Made by a program: the position numbers and the translations under genes
The notes under the pieces: model-generated
The model's database searches: none
What the model saw: the letters and a program-made list of their open reading frames with translations, nothing else
What the model was told of the DNA's origin: nothing
Assembly: GCA_947441895.1 (NCBI GenBank)
Contig: CANEUT010000044.1
Location: 1 to 10,874 of the forward strand
DNA length: 10,874 nt
Direction: 5' to 3'
DNA from: Rickettsiales bacterium
GTDB lineage: Bacteria > Pseudomonadota > Alphaproteobacteria > Rickettsiales > UBA3002
Part shown: positions 1 to 6,111 of the stretch, piece after piece
Layout of the letters: each line of letters begins with the position of its first letter
Position numbering within the stretch: position 1 is the stretch's first letter

Positions 1-76
1 ACGTCATGCCGATGCCGCCCTTGGCGGCACCGATGGCGCGGTGTTGTTTCAGTCGCTGCTGGCGCGGTTGGGTTAG
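1..76 (+). CDS. C-terminal end of an unidentified gene, possibly DNA polymerase III delta subunit
   Basis: An open frame enters from the left edge (first full codon at position 2) and ends at TAG 74-76. It gives 24 residues ending in HADAALGGTDGAVLFQSLLARLG. The pattern 'aDaalkG...lf..LL.rL' resembles the C-terminal helix of HolA, the DNA polymerase III delta clamp-loader subunit, but the fragment is too short to be sure. It is not followed by a clear intrinsic terminator. A palindromic repeat begins five bases after the stop. Confidence 0.4.
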   Translation, partial: RHADAALGGTDGAVLFQSLLARLG

Positions 77-80
77 TGAT

Positions 81-107
81 TGTCATTCTGAGCGACAGCG
101 AAGAATC
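81..107 (+). repeat. Half copy of a TGTCATTCTGAGCG-type intergenic repeat
   Basis: The 27 bases at 81-107 are identical to 6642-6668 in the same orientation. At 6642 the motif is the left arm of a longer imperfect palindrome; here only the left arm is present, and the sequence then changes to a different palindrome. Repeats of this TGTCAT...ATGACA type are common between genes in many bacterial genomes. Confidence 0.8.
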
Positions 108-149
108 CCAGCACGATGCCCTCACCCTCCCCACTCGCGTGGGTCCCCT

Positions 150-170
150 CCCTCTCCCGGCGGGAGAGGG
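150..170. repeat. Perfect GC-rich hairpin CCCTCTCCC / GGGAGAGGG
   Basis: CCCTCTCCC (150-158) and GGGAGAGGG (162-170) form a 9-bp perfect stem with the 3-base loop GGC. It follows a C-rich run (120-150). On the plus strand it is followed by TAAAAATC, so there is no T-tract and it is not a convincing terminator. It looks like a REP-type element. From 171 to 306 I see only AT-rich sequence with no gene or further signal. Confidence 0.6.
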
Positions 171-307
171 TAAAAATCATGTCCACGCATCAAAAATCTT
201 CACTTTCCTGTGGAAAGCCGCGCTGCGTTGCGGCGGTGAATTCCAATAAAGTCATTACATATCAAAAGAATGCGCCAATTCTAATATTGCTAAAATTGTA
301 GCTCACG

Positions 308-323
308 TTAACCGGCTGTTAAC
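308..323 (+). promoter_or_regulatory. CtrA-type binding site (TTAA-N7-TTAAC)
   Basis: GTTAACCGGCTGTTAAC at 307-323 contains TTAA (308-311), exactly seven bases, then TTAAC (319-323). This is the full consensus of the alphaproteobacterial cell-cycle regulator CtrA. It lies just upstream of an extended -10 (331-339), so with a start near 346 the box covers about -38 to -23. That is the usual place for a CtrA-activated promoter. The site is palindromic and could be read from either strand, but the only gene it fits is the one at 388. I found no second copy with this spacing in the window. Confidence 0.65.
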
Positions 324-330
324 TTCTGCA

Positions 331-339
331 TGCTAGATT
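331..339 (+). promoter_or_regulatory. Extended -10 promoter element TGCTAGATT
   Basis: TG-C-TAGATT is an extended -10. No good -35 hexamer lies at the right distance (311-316 reads ACCGGC); the CtrA-type box occupies that region, as expected for an activator-dependent promoter. The likely start is near 346, giving a leader of about 42 bases. That leader holds a small hairpin, CGGCG (351-355) and CGCCG (362-366), just before the ribosome binding site. Confidence 0.5.
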
Positions 340-387
340 CATGTTAATGACGGCGAACATACGCCGCGCAAATGGATGGAGTGGAAG

Positions 388-612
388 ATGGTTTATCATG
401 CAGGCTCGGCATTTATCAGCAGTCTCAGCGAGAGTGCAAAATACGTTTCGCCTGAGGCACTCGCCTTTGCTGGCGCTCAACGCGCCGATTTAACTAGCGA
501 CAAGCCATCACCATCATACGCCACGGCTAACGCACAAGGCGCCCCAACTTTACAAATAATCGCCGATATGACGTTCGGCAGAAATTCAGGTGTGGGCGCA
601 TTGCTCACCTAA
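388..612 (+). CDS. Small protein of unknown function under a CtrA-type promoter
   Basis: This encodes 74 residues beginning MVYHAGSAFISSL. I place the start at 388 because GGAG at 378-381 is six bases upstream; the in-frame ATG at 376 has no ribosome binding site. There is no signal peptide, clear membrane segment or cysteine. The first third (SSLSESAKYVSPEALAFAGA) could be an amphipathic helix; the middle is rich in S, P, A and T and probably flexible; the end is rich in small residues and G. The gene stands alone: its own CtrA-type box and promoter precede it and a strong terminator follows 28 bases after the stop. I recognise no family. CtrA control would suggest a cell-cycle, motility or surface role, but that is inference from the promoter only. 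That the ORF is real rests mainly on this tidy set of signals. Confidence 0.65.
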   Translation: MVYHAGSAFISSLSESAKYVSPEALAFAGAQRADLTSDKPSPSYATANAQGAPTLQIIADMTFGRNSGVGALLT

Positions 613-640
613 ACAAGTTTTACGTGGTTTGCCAACTGCT

Positions 641-672
641 GCCGGTGCCTTAAAAAGCACCGGCATTTTTTT
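641..672 (+). terminator. Strong intrinsic terminator after the 74-residue gene
   Basis: GCCGGTGC (641-648) pairs perfectly with GCACCGGC (657-664) around the loop CTTAAAAA, followed by A and seven T (666-672). It is a classic Rho-independent terminator for plus-strand transcription. Confidence 0.92.
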
Positions 673-678
673 GCTCCG

Positions 679-719
679 CATTTCAAAGTCCTTCGCTTCG
701 CTCTGTGTACTTTGAAATG
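679..719. repeat. Palindromic repeat, copy 1 (CATTTCAAAGT ... ACTTTGAAATG)
   Basis: An 11-bp perfect inverted repeat (679-689 and 709-719) surrounds a 19-base centre. The reverse complement matches 9732-9774, including a related centre (ACACAGAG-CGAAGC here, ACACTGAGGCGAAGCC there). The outer arms differ between copies by one base on each side (T here, C there; A here, G there), and these bases pair with each other. Both hairpins therefore stay perfect. Confidence 0.85.
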
Positions 720-802
720 GAATTATTGTGTCCGCTACCGCGGAACAAGTCCACGGAGCGCGGACGAGTTATTTTACAATTTCATTACTGTTCGTATAAT
801 CG

Positions 803-881
803 GTGCGTAGCCTTCCATGGCGAGCCACGAGCGCAAGCGAAGTGAGGGGGTCAGCGCAGCGAAGGGCGGCGGAACGCCCCC
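803..881 (-). repeat. Mosaic intergenic repeat ending in a GGGCGGCG hairpin
   Basis: Reading on the plus strand, TGCGTAG (804-810) is followed by GAGCC (822-826) and GGGGGTCAGCG (846-856). The same order of blocks recurs at 9404-9450. GCGTAGCCTTCCATGG (805-820) is identical to 7942-7957. The right end folds as GGG-c-GGCG / CGCC-CCC (864-881) with loop GAA. It lies downstream of bolA, but has no T-tract in bolA's direction, so it is not an obvious intrinsic terminator. Positions 720-802 hold nothing I can name. Confidence 0.65.
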
Positions 882-888
882 ATCAGCA

Positions 889-904
889 CGCGCGCTAGCG
901 CGCG
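889..904. repeat. 16-bp perfect palindrome across the bolA stop codon
   Basis: CGCGCGCTAGCGCGCG is its own reverse complement and includes the bolA stop codon (TAG, read on the minus strand at 897-895). The last two sense codons of bolA, GCG and CGC, are part of it. Confidence 0.85.
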
Positions 905-1125
905 ATGGTATTCACCGCCAACGCGTGCAGCGTGGTTCCCAAATCCGTTCCAAAAGCAGCGTTCACCATGCGGTGTTGCGCCACGCGGCTTTGACCGGTG
1001 AAAGCGGCGCTCGTCACCGTCACTTTCCAATGGTCATTATCACCCGCCAAATCTTCCAGGTGAATTTCGGCATCAGGTATTGCCGTTTGAATGCGGCGGG
1101 TAATTTCTTCAGCAGTCATGGGCAT
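895..1125 (-). CDS. bolA: BolA family protein (IbaG/BolA2-like), Fe-S partner of monothiol glutaredoxin
   Basis: This 76-residue protein is the usual size for a short BolA. The single BolA domain fills it: TAEEITRRIQTAIPDAE (helix 1), GDNDHWKVTVTSAAFTG with His32 in the [H/C] loop, and VAQHRMVNAAF with the invariant His51. These are the residues by which BolA proteins share a [2Fe-2S] cluster with CGFS glutaredoxins; grxD lies 4.2 kb away on the other strand. The GDGDHW-like loop resembles the IbaG/BolA2 branch. The start at 1125 is chosen because GGGGAAG lies a few bases upstream and the gene begins one base after the methyltransferase stop, implying translational coupling. An alternative Met two codons later is possible. 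The C-terminus is short, and its stop is embedded in a palindrome. Confidence 0.9.
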   Translation of the reverse strand: MPMTAEEITRRIQTAIPDAEIHLEDLAGDNDHWKVTVTSAAFTGQSRVAQHRMVNAAFGTDLGTTLHALAVNTIAR

Positions 1126-1126
1126 G

Positions 1127-2497
1127 TTATTTCTTCCCCAAATGTTTATTAATCCGCTGCACAATTTCAGGTCCGGTAACGTATGGCGCAATGGATTGGT
1201 GACGCAGATACACAAGCCCCAGGCTCGACAGCTCATTATAAAGCTGCGCCAAATCCCTCGCCACGTTTGGTAGGTCCGACCCCGCGCTGCGCATGGTTAC
1301 CGCAATCATTTCGCCCACCGTGCGCTTGCCATCAATTAAACTCAGCAACATTTCAACATGTTTGGTTTTCACAATTGAAAGCGCCGGCGATCCCTCGAAT
1401 GGGCGCGGCAACCCTTCCACCTGCCCACCCGGCATCGTAGTGGCTAATGTCTTCAGAAAATCAGCCACAAAACTATGAAAGAGCCACTGCATGGAACCAA
1501 AAGTGATCACCATATCATCATTCAGTTGGGCCACTTTTTTGGGTTGTTTGGCCGCATAAAAATAATGTTTGTTCATATTGCCATGCATCAGCTCGGCAAT
1601 GGCCTGACGTTCGGGCAGTGGCTTATCACGCACAATATCGCGCAGCACCGGTGAGGTGGTATAAGACTCCGGATTATATTTCGAGCTGTTGGTATATTCG
1701 CTGAACAAATCGATCATGGTAAGCCCTGCCCCCTCAACCCAATCATAAAGCTGGGGCACCGTATAGGCGCGGTCGGTGGAATGCAGAAACAAATCATAAA
1801 TGCCACTACCATCGGGCATAGACAGGTCGCTCAGGTAATGGCTGTTATTGACGGTGAGCCAATGGCCACTCGGCACCAGATTTAAAAATTCCTTCGCAAT
1901 GTCAATTTTACGTGCCCGCGGCGTTTCCAGTGTCATCAGCTTTTTCATCAGCTCTTGCACCAGATAAATCGACATGCGGCCATAGTGCGCATAAACCATC
2001 ACCGCCATCAAGCCATCGGGCTTCAACACGTTCGCAAGCGCTGCCAAGCCTGCATTTGGGTCAGGCAAATGATGCAGCACACCGCTGCATTCGATCATGT
2101 CAAACGTTCCCAAATCCGACGTCGGCAAATCCAAAATCGACATATGGTGGAAGTCCACGTTGTTCAGCCCGCGTTTTTTCATGCGCGCCTTGGCAAGGTT
2201 GATCGATGCGGTGGAAAGATCGATCGCCACAATCTCGGCCTTACTGCCCAAAAATTGTTCCGCAAAACTCACCGCCATGTCACCCGTGCCGCAACCGGCC
2301 ACTAAAATACGCGCACCATCGCGCAAATCGCGTTTGCCCTCCCAGCCATAATGGTTATAGGCATCGGCCGACAAACCATCGGCGCCATTAAACGTTTCCC
2401 CCTCTCTCTCAGGGTCGCAATAGGGATAGGGCAAGTCCTCGTAATGGCCGCGCACCTCGGCCGCATATTCTTTGGGCTGGCTAGCTGGTTTGGTCAT
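1127..2497 (-). CDS. Class I SAM-dependent methyltransferase with long C-terminal region
   Basis: This is a cytoplasmic protein of 456 residues. Residues 18-29 (HYEDLPYPYCDP) match the 'Y..PYP..DP' lead-in found in a group of uncharacterised methyltransferases. The Rossmann fold follows: motif I VAGCGTGD (66-73), acidic end of strand 2 AIDLS (91-95), and motif IV/post-motif region ECSGVLHHLPDP (136-147). The C-terminal half is not a standard methyltransferase core. Near the end, LLSLIDGKRTVGEMI then LYNELSSLGLVYL resembles the small helical PqqD-like or methyltransferase-regulatory domains. The substrate cannot be told. The start at 2497 has GAGGGA six bases upstream and leaves 19 bases after the purL stop; the in-frame ATG at 2551 would overlap purL and has no such site. 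It is co-transcribed with purL and coupled to bolA. Confidence 0.9.
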   Translation of the reverse strand: MTKPASQPKEYAAEVRGHYEDLPYPYCDPEREGETFNGADGLSADAYNHYGWEGKRDLRDGARILVAGCGTGDMAVSFAEQFLGSKAEIVAIDLSTASINLAKARMKKRGLNNVDFHHMSILDLPTSDLGTFDMIECSGVLHHLPDPNAGLAALANVLKPDGLMAVMVYAHYGRMSIYLVQELMKKLMTLETPRARKIDIAKEFLNLVPSGHWLTVNNSHYLSDLSMPDGSGIYDLFLHSTDRAYTVPQLYDWVEGAGLTMIDLFSEYTNSSKYNPESYTTSPVLRDIVRDKPLPERQAIAELMHGNMNKHYFYAAKQPKKVAQLNDDMVITFGSMQWLFHSFVADFLKTLATTMPGGQVEGLPRPFEGSPALSIVKTKHVEMLLSLIDGKRTVGEMIAVTMRSAGSDLPNVARDLAQLYNELSSLGLVYLRHQSIAPYVTGPEIVQRINKHLGKK

Positions 2498-2516
2498 AAA
2501 GAATCCCTCGTTCCTA

Positions 2517-4736
2517 TCAGGATGCCATATAGTTCGGCAGCCATGCTTCATTGCGTTCGCGCAGATGATCTACCGGCACCCGCATCGTATCTTCAACAAT
2601 CAACAAATCAGCAATCACCGTGCCAAGATCATCAAACGGAATGTCAGCCTGGTTCAGCCGCACCGTCACCTCATCCTTCGCGTTTGATGGAATGGCGATA
2701 ATATAACGCGCCTGATCTTCACCGAAGGCATAGGCATGGGCCGGCAGCGGGCTGGCAAATTTCACCTGCGCCCCCAGGCCACGCGGCAAACACATTTCGG
2801 CCAACGCCACCAGCAGCCCGCCATCGGAAATATCATGACAGGCAGAAACCAGACGCCCGTCGGCGATGAGACTGCGCACAAACTCTCCATGTTTCTTCTC
2901 GGTTGCTAAGTTCACTGGCGGCGGCGCACCTTCTTCGCTGCCCAGCACTTCGCGCAAATAAAGCGACGAGCCCAAATGGCCATGCGTTTTGCCGATGACA
3001 AAAATAGCATCCCCCACGTTGGTGAAGGCGCTGCCAACACGCTTGCTGGCATCTTTCAACAAACCAACCCCACCCACGGCGGGTGTTGGCTGCACGCCTG
3101 CGCCTGCCGTTTCATTGTAAAGCGACACATTGCCCGAAACGACTGGGTAAGAAAGCACGCGGCAGGCTTCGGCCATGCCGGTAATAGCGCCCACAATCTG
3201 GCCCATAATTTCAGGCTTTTCGGGGTTGCCGAAATTGAGGCAATCGGTAATGGCCAACGGCTCAGCGCCCACGGCAATTAAGTTCCGCCAGCTTTCGGCC
3301 ACAGCTTGTTTGCCACCCTCTTCCGGGTCGGCCAGCACATAGCGCGGCGTGCAATCGGTGGTGATTGCCAATGCTTTTTCGGTGCCATGAATGCGCACCA
3401 TGGCAGCGTCACCACCGGGCCGCGCCAGCGTGTCGTTCATCACCATGTGGTCATATTGGGTCCAAATCCAGCGCTTGCTGGCAATGTCGGGGCAGGTCAT
3501 CAGCGCGGTGAGCGCTTGGCCCACATCACGCGCTTCAACATCCGCAACCGAAAGTACGGGGCGTTTTGGCGTCAGTACATAGGGGCGGTCATACACCGGT
3601 GCGGCATCCGATAGCGGTGCCACGGGAATATCGCACACCACAACGCCCCCCATCTTCAGCACCATGCGGCCGGTGTCGGTCAGCGTGCCAATCACCGCGC
3701 AGGCGAGGCCCCATTTTTCCATAATTTTATACGCCACATCTTCGCGGCCCGGCTTAATCACCATCAGCATGCGCTCCTGACTTTCCGAGAGCATAATTTC
3801 ATAGGGCGTCATGGCATTTTCACGCACGGGCACATCGTCCAGCGTCAGCTCAATGCCCAGCTCACCTTTGCTGGCCATTTCCAAACTGCTGCAAGTAAGC
3901 CCCGCCGCGCCCATATCTTGAATCGCCACAATCACATCCGTCGCCATCAGTTCCAGGCAAGCCTCAATCAACAGCTTCTCGGTGAAGGGGTCACCCACTT
4001 GCACGGTGGGGCGTTTTTCTTCGGTCGTTTCATCGAACTCAGCGCTGGCCATGGTGGCACCGTGAATGCCGTCACGTCCGGTTTTCGCGCCAAAATAAAT
4101 CACCGAATTGCCCACGCCCGAAGCTTTGGCATAGAAAATTTTATCGGTATCGGCCAAGCCAACGGCCATGGCATTCACCAGTGGATTACCGTTATAGCTG
4201 GCGTGGAAAATTGCCTCACCGCCAATGGTGGGCACGCCCACGCAGTTGCCATAATGCGAAATACCCGCCACCACACCATTCACAATATGTTTAGTTTTTG
4301 CATTATCCGGCGAACCAAACCGTAGCGCATTCATCAGCGCAATGGGGCGCGCACCCATGGTGAACACATCGCGCAGAATGCCGCCTACGCCTGTTGCTGC
4401 GCCTTGGAATGGCTCAATGAAGCTGGGGTGGTTGTGGCTTTCCATTTTAAAAATAATGGCCTGACCATCGTGAATATCAATCACTCCCGCATTTTCGCCG
4501 GGGCCGCAAATCACCTGCGGGCCGGTGGTGGGAAAACCACTCAACCATTTGCGGGTGGTTTTATAGCTGCAATGCTCGCTCCACATCACGCTGAAAATGC
4601 CCAGCTCAACCAAATTGGGCGTGCGGCCCAGAATGGTTTCCACCTTGGCGTATTCTTCCATCGTCAAACCGTGTGATTTAATCACCTCGGGTGAAATGGT
4701 GGAATTGGCATCGGACAGTTTGGCAGCGGCAGTCAT
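2517..4736 (-). CDS. purL: Phosphoribosylformylglycinamidine synthase subunit PurL
   Basis: PurL catalyses the ATP-dependent step from FGAR to FGAM in purine biosynthesis. At 739 residues it is the 'small' PurL used with separate PurS and PurQ subunits, not the 1300-residue fused enzyme. Visible signatures are MWSEHCSYK (51-59) with the proposed catalytic His55, KMESHNHPS (97-105), VPTIGGE (168-174), the QDMGAAGLTCSS nucleotide-binding stretch, and in the second half VSGNVSLYNE and CHDISDGGLLVALAEM. The start at 4736 (MTAAAKL) is chosen because AAGGTG lies five bases upstream; an in-frame ATG at 4814 would add a low-complexity N-terminus not expected in the family. purS and purQ are not in the window. 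It leads an operon with the methyltransferase and bolA. No clear promoter is visible upstream. Confidence 0.97.
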   Translation of the reverse strand: MTAAAKLSDANSTISPEVIKSHGLTMEEYAKVETILGRTPNLVELGIFSVMWSEHCSYKTTRKWLSGFPTTGPQVICGPGENAGVIDIHDGQAIIFKMESHNHPSFIEPFQGAATGVGGILRDVFTMGARPIALMNALRFGSPDNAKTKHIVNGVVAGISHYGNCVGVPTIGGEAIFHASYNGNPLVNAMAVGLADTDKIFYAKASGVGNSVIYFGAKTGRDGIHGATMASAEFDETTEEKRPTVQVGDPFTEKLLIEACLELMATDVIVAIQDMGAAGLTCSSLEMASKGELGIELTLDDVPVRENAMTPYEIMLSESQERMLMVIKPGREDVAYKIMEKWGLACAVIGTLTDTGRMVLKMGGVVVCDIPVAPLSDAAPVYDRPYVLTPKRPVLSVADVEARDVGQALTALMTCPDIASKRWIWTQYDHMVMNDTLARPGGDAAMVRIHGTEKALAITTDCTPRYVLADPEEGGKQAVAESWRNLIAVGAEPLAITDCLNFGNPEKPEIMGQIVGAITGMAEACRVLSYPVVSGNVSLYNETAGAGVQPTPAVGGVGLLKDASKRVGSAFTNVGDAIFVIGKTHGHLGSSLYLREVLGSEEGAPPPVNLATEKKHGEFVRSLIADGRLVSACHDISDGGLLVALAEMCLPRGLGAQVKFASPLPAHAYAFGEDQARYIIAIPSNAKDEVTVRLNQADIPFDDLGTVIADLLIVEDTMRVPVDHLRERNEAWLPNYMAS

Positions 4737-4824
4737 GGGGCACCTTACATGGGGTTGGGTTCGGCAGATGGATAGCTCAAACCCAGAACCGATTCCAGCA
4801 CTAGAAGCCGCCATTGCTCATTTC

Positions 4825-4853
4825 TTGCGTTTTGCGCCAAAATCGACCATTAT
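4825..4853 (+). promoter_or_regulatory. Candidate promoter for the Cys-rich protein/grxD pair
   Basis: TTGCGT (4825-4830), a 17-base spacer and CATTAT (4848-4853) make a moderate sigma-70-like promoter in the divergent region between purL and the plus-strand pair. The start would fall near 4860, leaving a leader of about 17 bases that includes the GGGG of the ribosome binding site. Confidence 0.4.
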
Positions 4854-4876
4854 TTGTCACTTAACGGGGTAAAATC

Positions 4877-5293
4877 ATGCGCAAACTTGCCAAATTTTTT
4901 GTGTTTTGGGCTATTTCTGGCACATTGTTCTATGTTTTTGGCATTCCTTACGCACTTGAGCAGCTGCAAGCCAAAACCCGTAATGAAACCTACACCCAAT
5001 GCGTGGAACAATTACGCCAACAGGGCATGGTCGGGCTTGATAACTCATCCCTCAACACCGCTCAGGGTGATGAATATTGTCATTGCGTGGCCGATCCCTT
5101 GCTTTTTACGCAAGATGACCTTATGGACATGGCACAGCGCAAACCTCCCACAAAACTGACAGCGCAGGCGCAAGCACAAGTGGTTGCATGCAATAAAACG
5201 CTGGAAGACTTGCTAAGCGGCGGCCCCGCACCCACCATCAACCCCGCCGGCAATGAAGTTCAGCCCGACGGCACCGAAATTGTTCATTTTTAA
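4877..5293 (+). CDS. Membrane-anchored four-cysteine protein of unknown function
   Basis: This is a 138-residue protein. Residues 1-22 (MRKLAKFFVFWAISGTLFYV) have a basic start and a hydrophobic stretch, giving either a signal peptide or, since there is no clear cleavage site, an N-terminal anchor facing the periplasm. The rest is probably helical, with cysteines at 42, 68, 70 and 105. The pattern C...CxC...C (QCVEQL, YCHCVADPL, VACNK) suggests two disulfides or a metal site. The tail after 112 is rich in P, G and N and likely unstructured. GGGGTAAAATC precedes the ATG. It ends 15 bases before grxD and is very likely co-transcribed with it. Short exported 'C(x)C' proteins of this type are seen in alphaproteobacteria but I cannot assign a named family. 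A redox link to grxD would have to cross the membrane, so the pairing may simply be genomic. Confidence 0.8.
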   Translation: MRKLAKFFVFWAISGTLFYVFGIPYALEQLQAKTRNETYTQCVEQLRQQGMVGLDNSSLNTAQGDEYCHCVADPLLFTQDDLMDMAQRKPPTKLTAQAQAQVVACNKTLEDLLSGGPAPTINPAGNEVQPDGTEIVHF

Positions 5294-5308
5294 TTATGTG
5301 AGAAAACC

Positions 5309-5659
5309 ATGACCGAGAACCCCGCCTTTACCCGCATTGAAGCTGACATTAACGCCAACGATATTGTGCTCTACATGAAGGGCAGCAAGAAACTGCCGCA
5401 ATGCGGTTTTTCGGCCACCGTGGCCGCCGTCATGGAGCGCTTGGGCATCAGCGAATATAAAGACATCAACGTGCTGGCTGATGCCGAAATTCGCGAAGGC
5501 ATTAAAGCCTACGCCCAGTGGCCAACCATTCCACAACTTTACATTAAAGGTGAGTTCATTGGTGGTTGCGACATTGTGCGCGACATGTATCAATCGGGTG
5601 AATTACAGGCCTTGCTGAAAGAAAAGGGCATACAATTCAACGACCAAGAAGTAGCCTAA
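5309..5659 (+). CDS. grxD: Monothiol glutaredoxin GrxD (Grx4), CGFS type
   Basis: The 116 residues are a single glutaredoxin domain of normal length. The active site CGFS is at 32-35, preceded by the glutathione-contacting Lys24 (LYMKG). WPTIPQLYI (71-79) holds the cis-proline of the TIP motif, and GGCD (85-88) completes the glutathione site. CGFS glutaredoxins bind a [2Fe-2S] cluster with glutathione and pass it on, alone or as a heterodimer with BolA, in the cytoplasm. The bolA gene lies beyond purL on the opposite strand. The ribosome binding site (GTGAG) is weak, fitting translation coupled to the gene 15 bases upstream. No terminator hairpin is seen in the 59 bases after the stop. Confidence 0.97.
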   Translation: MTENPAFTRIEADINANDIVLYMKGSKKLPQCGFSATVAAVMERLGISEYKDINVLADAEIREGIKAYAQWPTIPQLYIKGEFIGGCDIVRDMYQSGELQALLKEKGIQFNDQEVA

Positions 5660-5706
5660 TCGTTCAATTTAAAGAAACGGTAACACACGCCATGGCCTAA
5701 TTTTGC

Positions 5707-5718
5707 TATATTGGGCGC
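5707..5718 (+). promoter_or_regulatory. -10 element implying a leaderless transcript
   Basis: TATATT (5707-5712) is followed by only six bases (GGGCGC) before the ATG at 5719, so transcription would begin at or next to the A of the start codon. There is no Shine-Dalgarno sequence and no clear -35. The same spacing occurs in front of the gene starting at 6621. Confidence 0.45.
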
Positions 5719-6105
5719 ATGGGAACACCGAATTCAGAGCAACGTATTTACAACGAAGCAAGCCGCGCGGTTGCCAATTATTGCCTTTTGCCAGACCCAC
5801 GGCCGCAGGATCTGGGAAGTCGGGCTGACCGATGGTTCTCAAGCCTTATACGCCCCCTCAACCATCTACCGGAAGACCGCTGCATTCAACGTGAGATTGC
5901 CGGCAAAGCCGACCTCTACAATATTCCTGTGCCGGCTGCCGGCAGCCCAGATCATAACAGGATTGTGCAACATGCTCGCGAACTGGCCGCTGCCGGCGCA
6001 AGCCTTTGCCAAGTACGCGATTTTAATGATAAAAAAGATGAACCCAACCACTATGTGGGTTACCGCACACGCAATGGCCAGTGCGCCGTGCGTATTGTTC
6101 CCTAA
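5719..6105 (+). CDS. Hypothetical protein, soluble, probably leaderless mRNA
   Basis: This is a 128-residue protein of balanced charge with no signal peptide or membrane segment. I recognise no domain. Visible features are an N-terminal helix (RIYNEASRAVANYC), a run of proline and arginine (LLPDPRPQDLGSRADRW), a helix HNRIVQHARELAAAGASLC, and an end of likely beta strands (HYVGYRTRNGQCAVRIVP). Cysteines are at 22, 54, 96 and 122, with no CxxC pair. The start at 5719 is supported by the TATATT six bases upstream, not by a ribosome binding site. The overlapping frame (5711-6115) was set aside because its composition is less protein-like. Its stop is six bases from the end of the convergent gene at 6112, and no terminator separates them. 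Confidence 0.65.
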   Translation: MGTPNSEQRIYNEASRAVANYCLLPDPRPQDLGSRADRWFSSLIRPLNHLPEDRCIQREIAGKADLYNIPVPAAGSPDHNRIVQHARELAAAGASLCQVRDFNDKKDEPNHYVGYRTRNGQCAVRIVP

Positions 6106-6111
6106 CAGTGC

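Noticed and set aside
150..170. Terminator at the CCCTCTCCC hairpin
   Set aside because: The stem is strong, but no T-run follows on either strand.
817..1152. Plus-strand 111-residue ORF opposite bolA
   Set aside because: It is an antisense shadow of bolA and the mosaic repeat, with no ribosome binding site.
2498..2551. Longer methyltransferase start at 2551
   Set aside because: It would overlap the end of purL and has no ribosome binding site; GAGGGA is correctly placed before the ATG at 2497.
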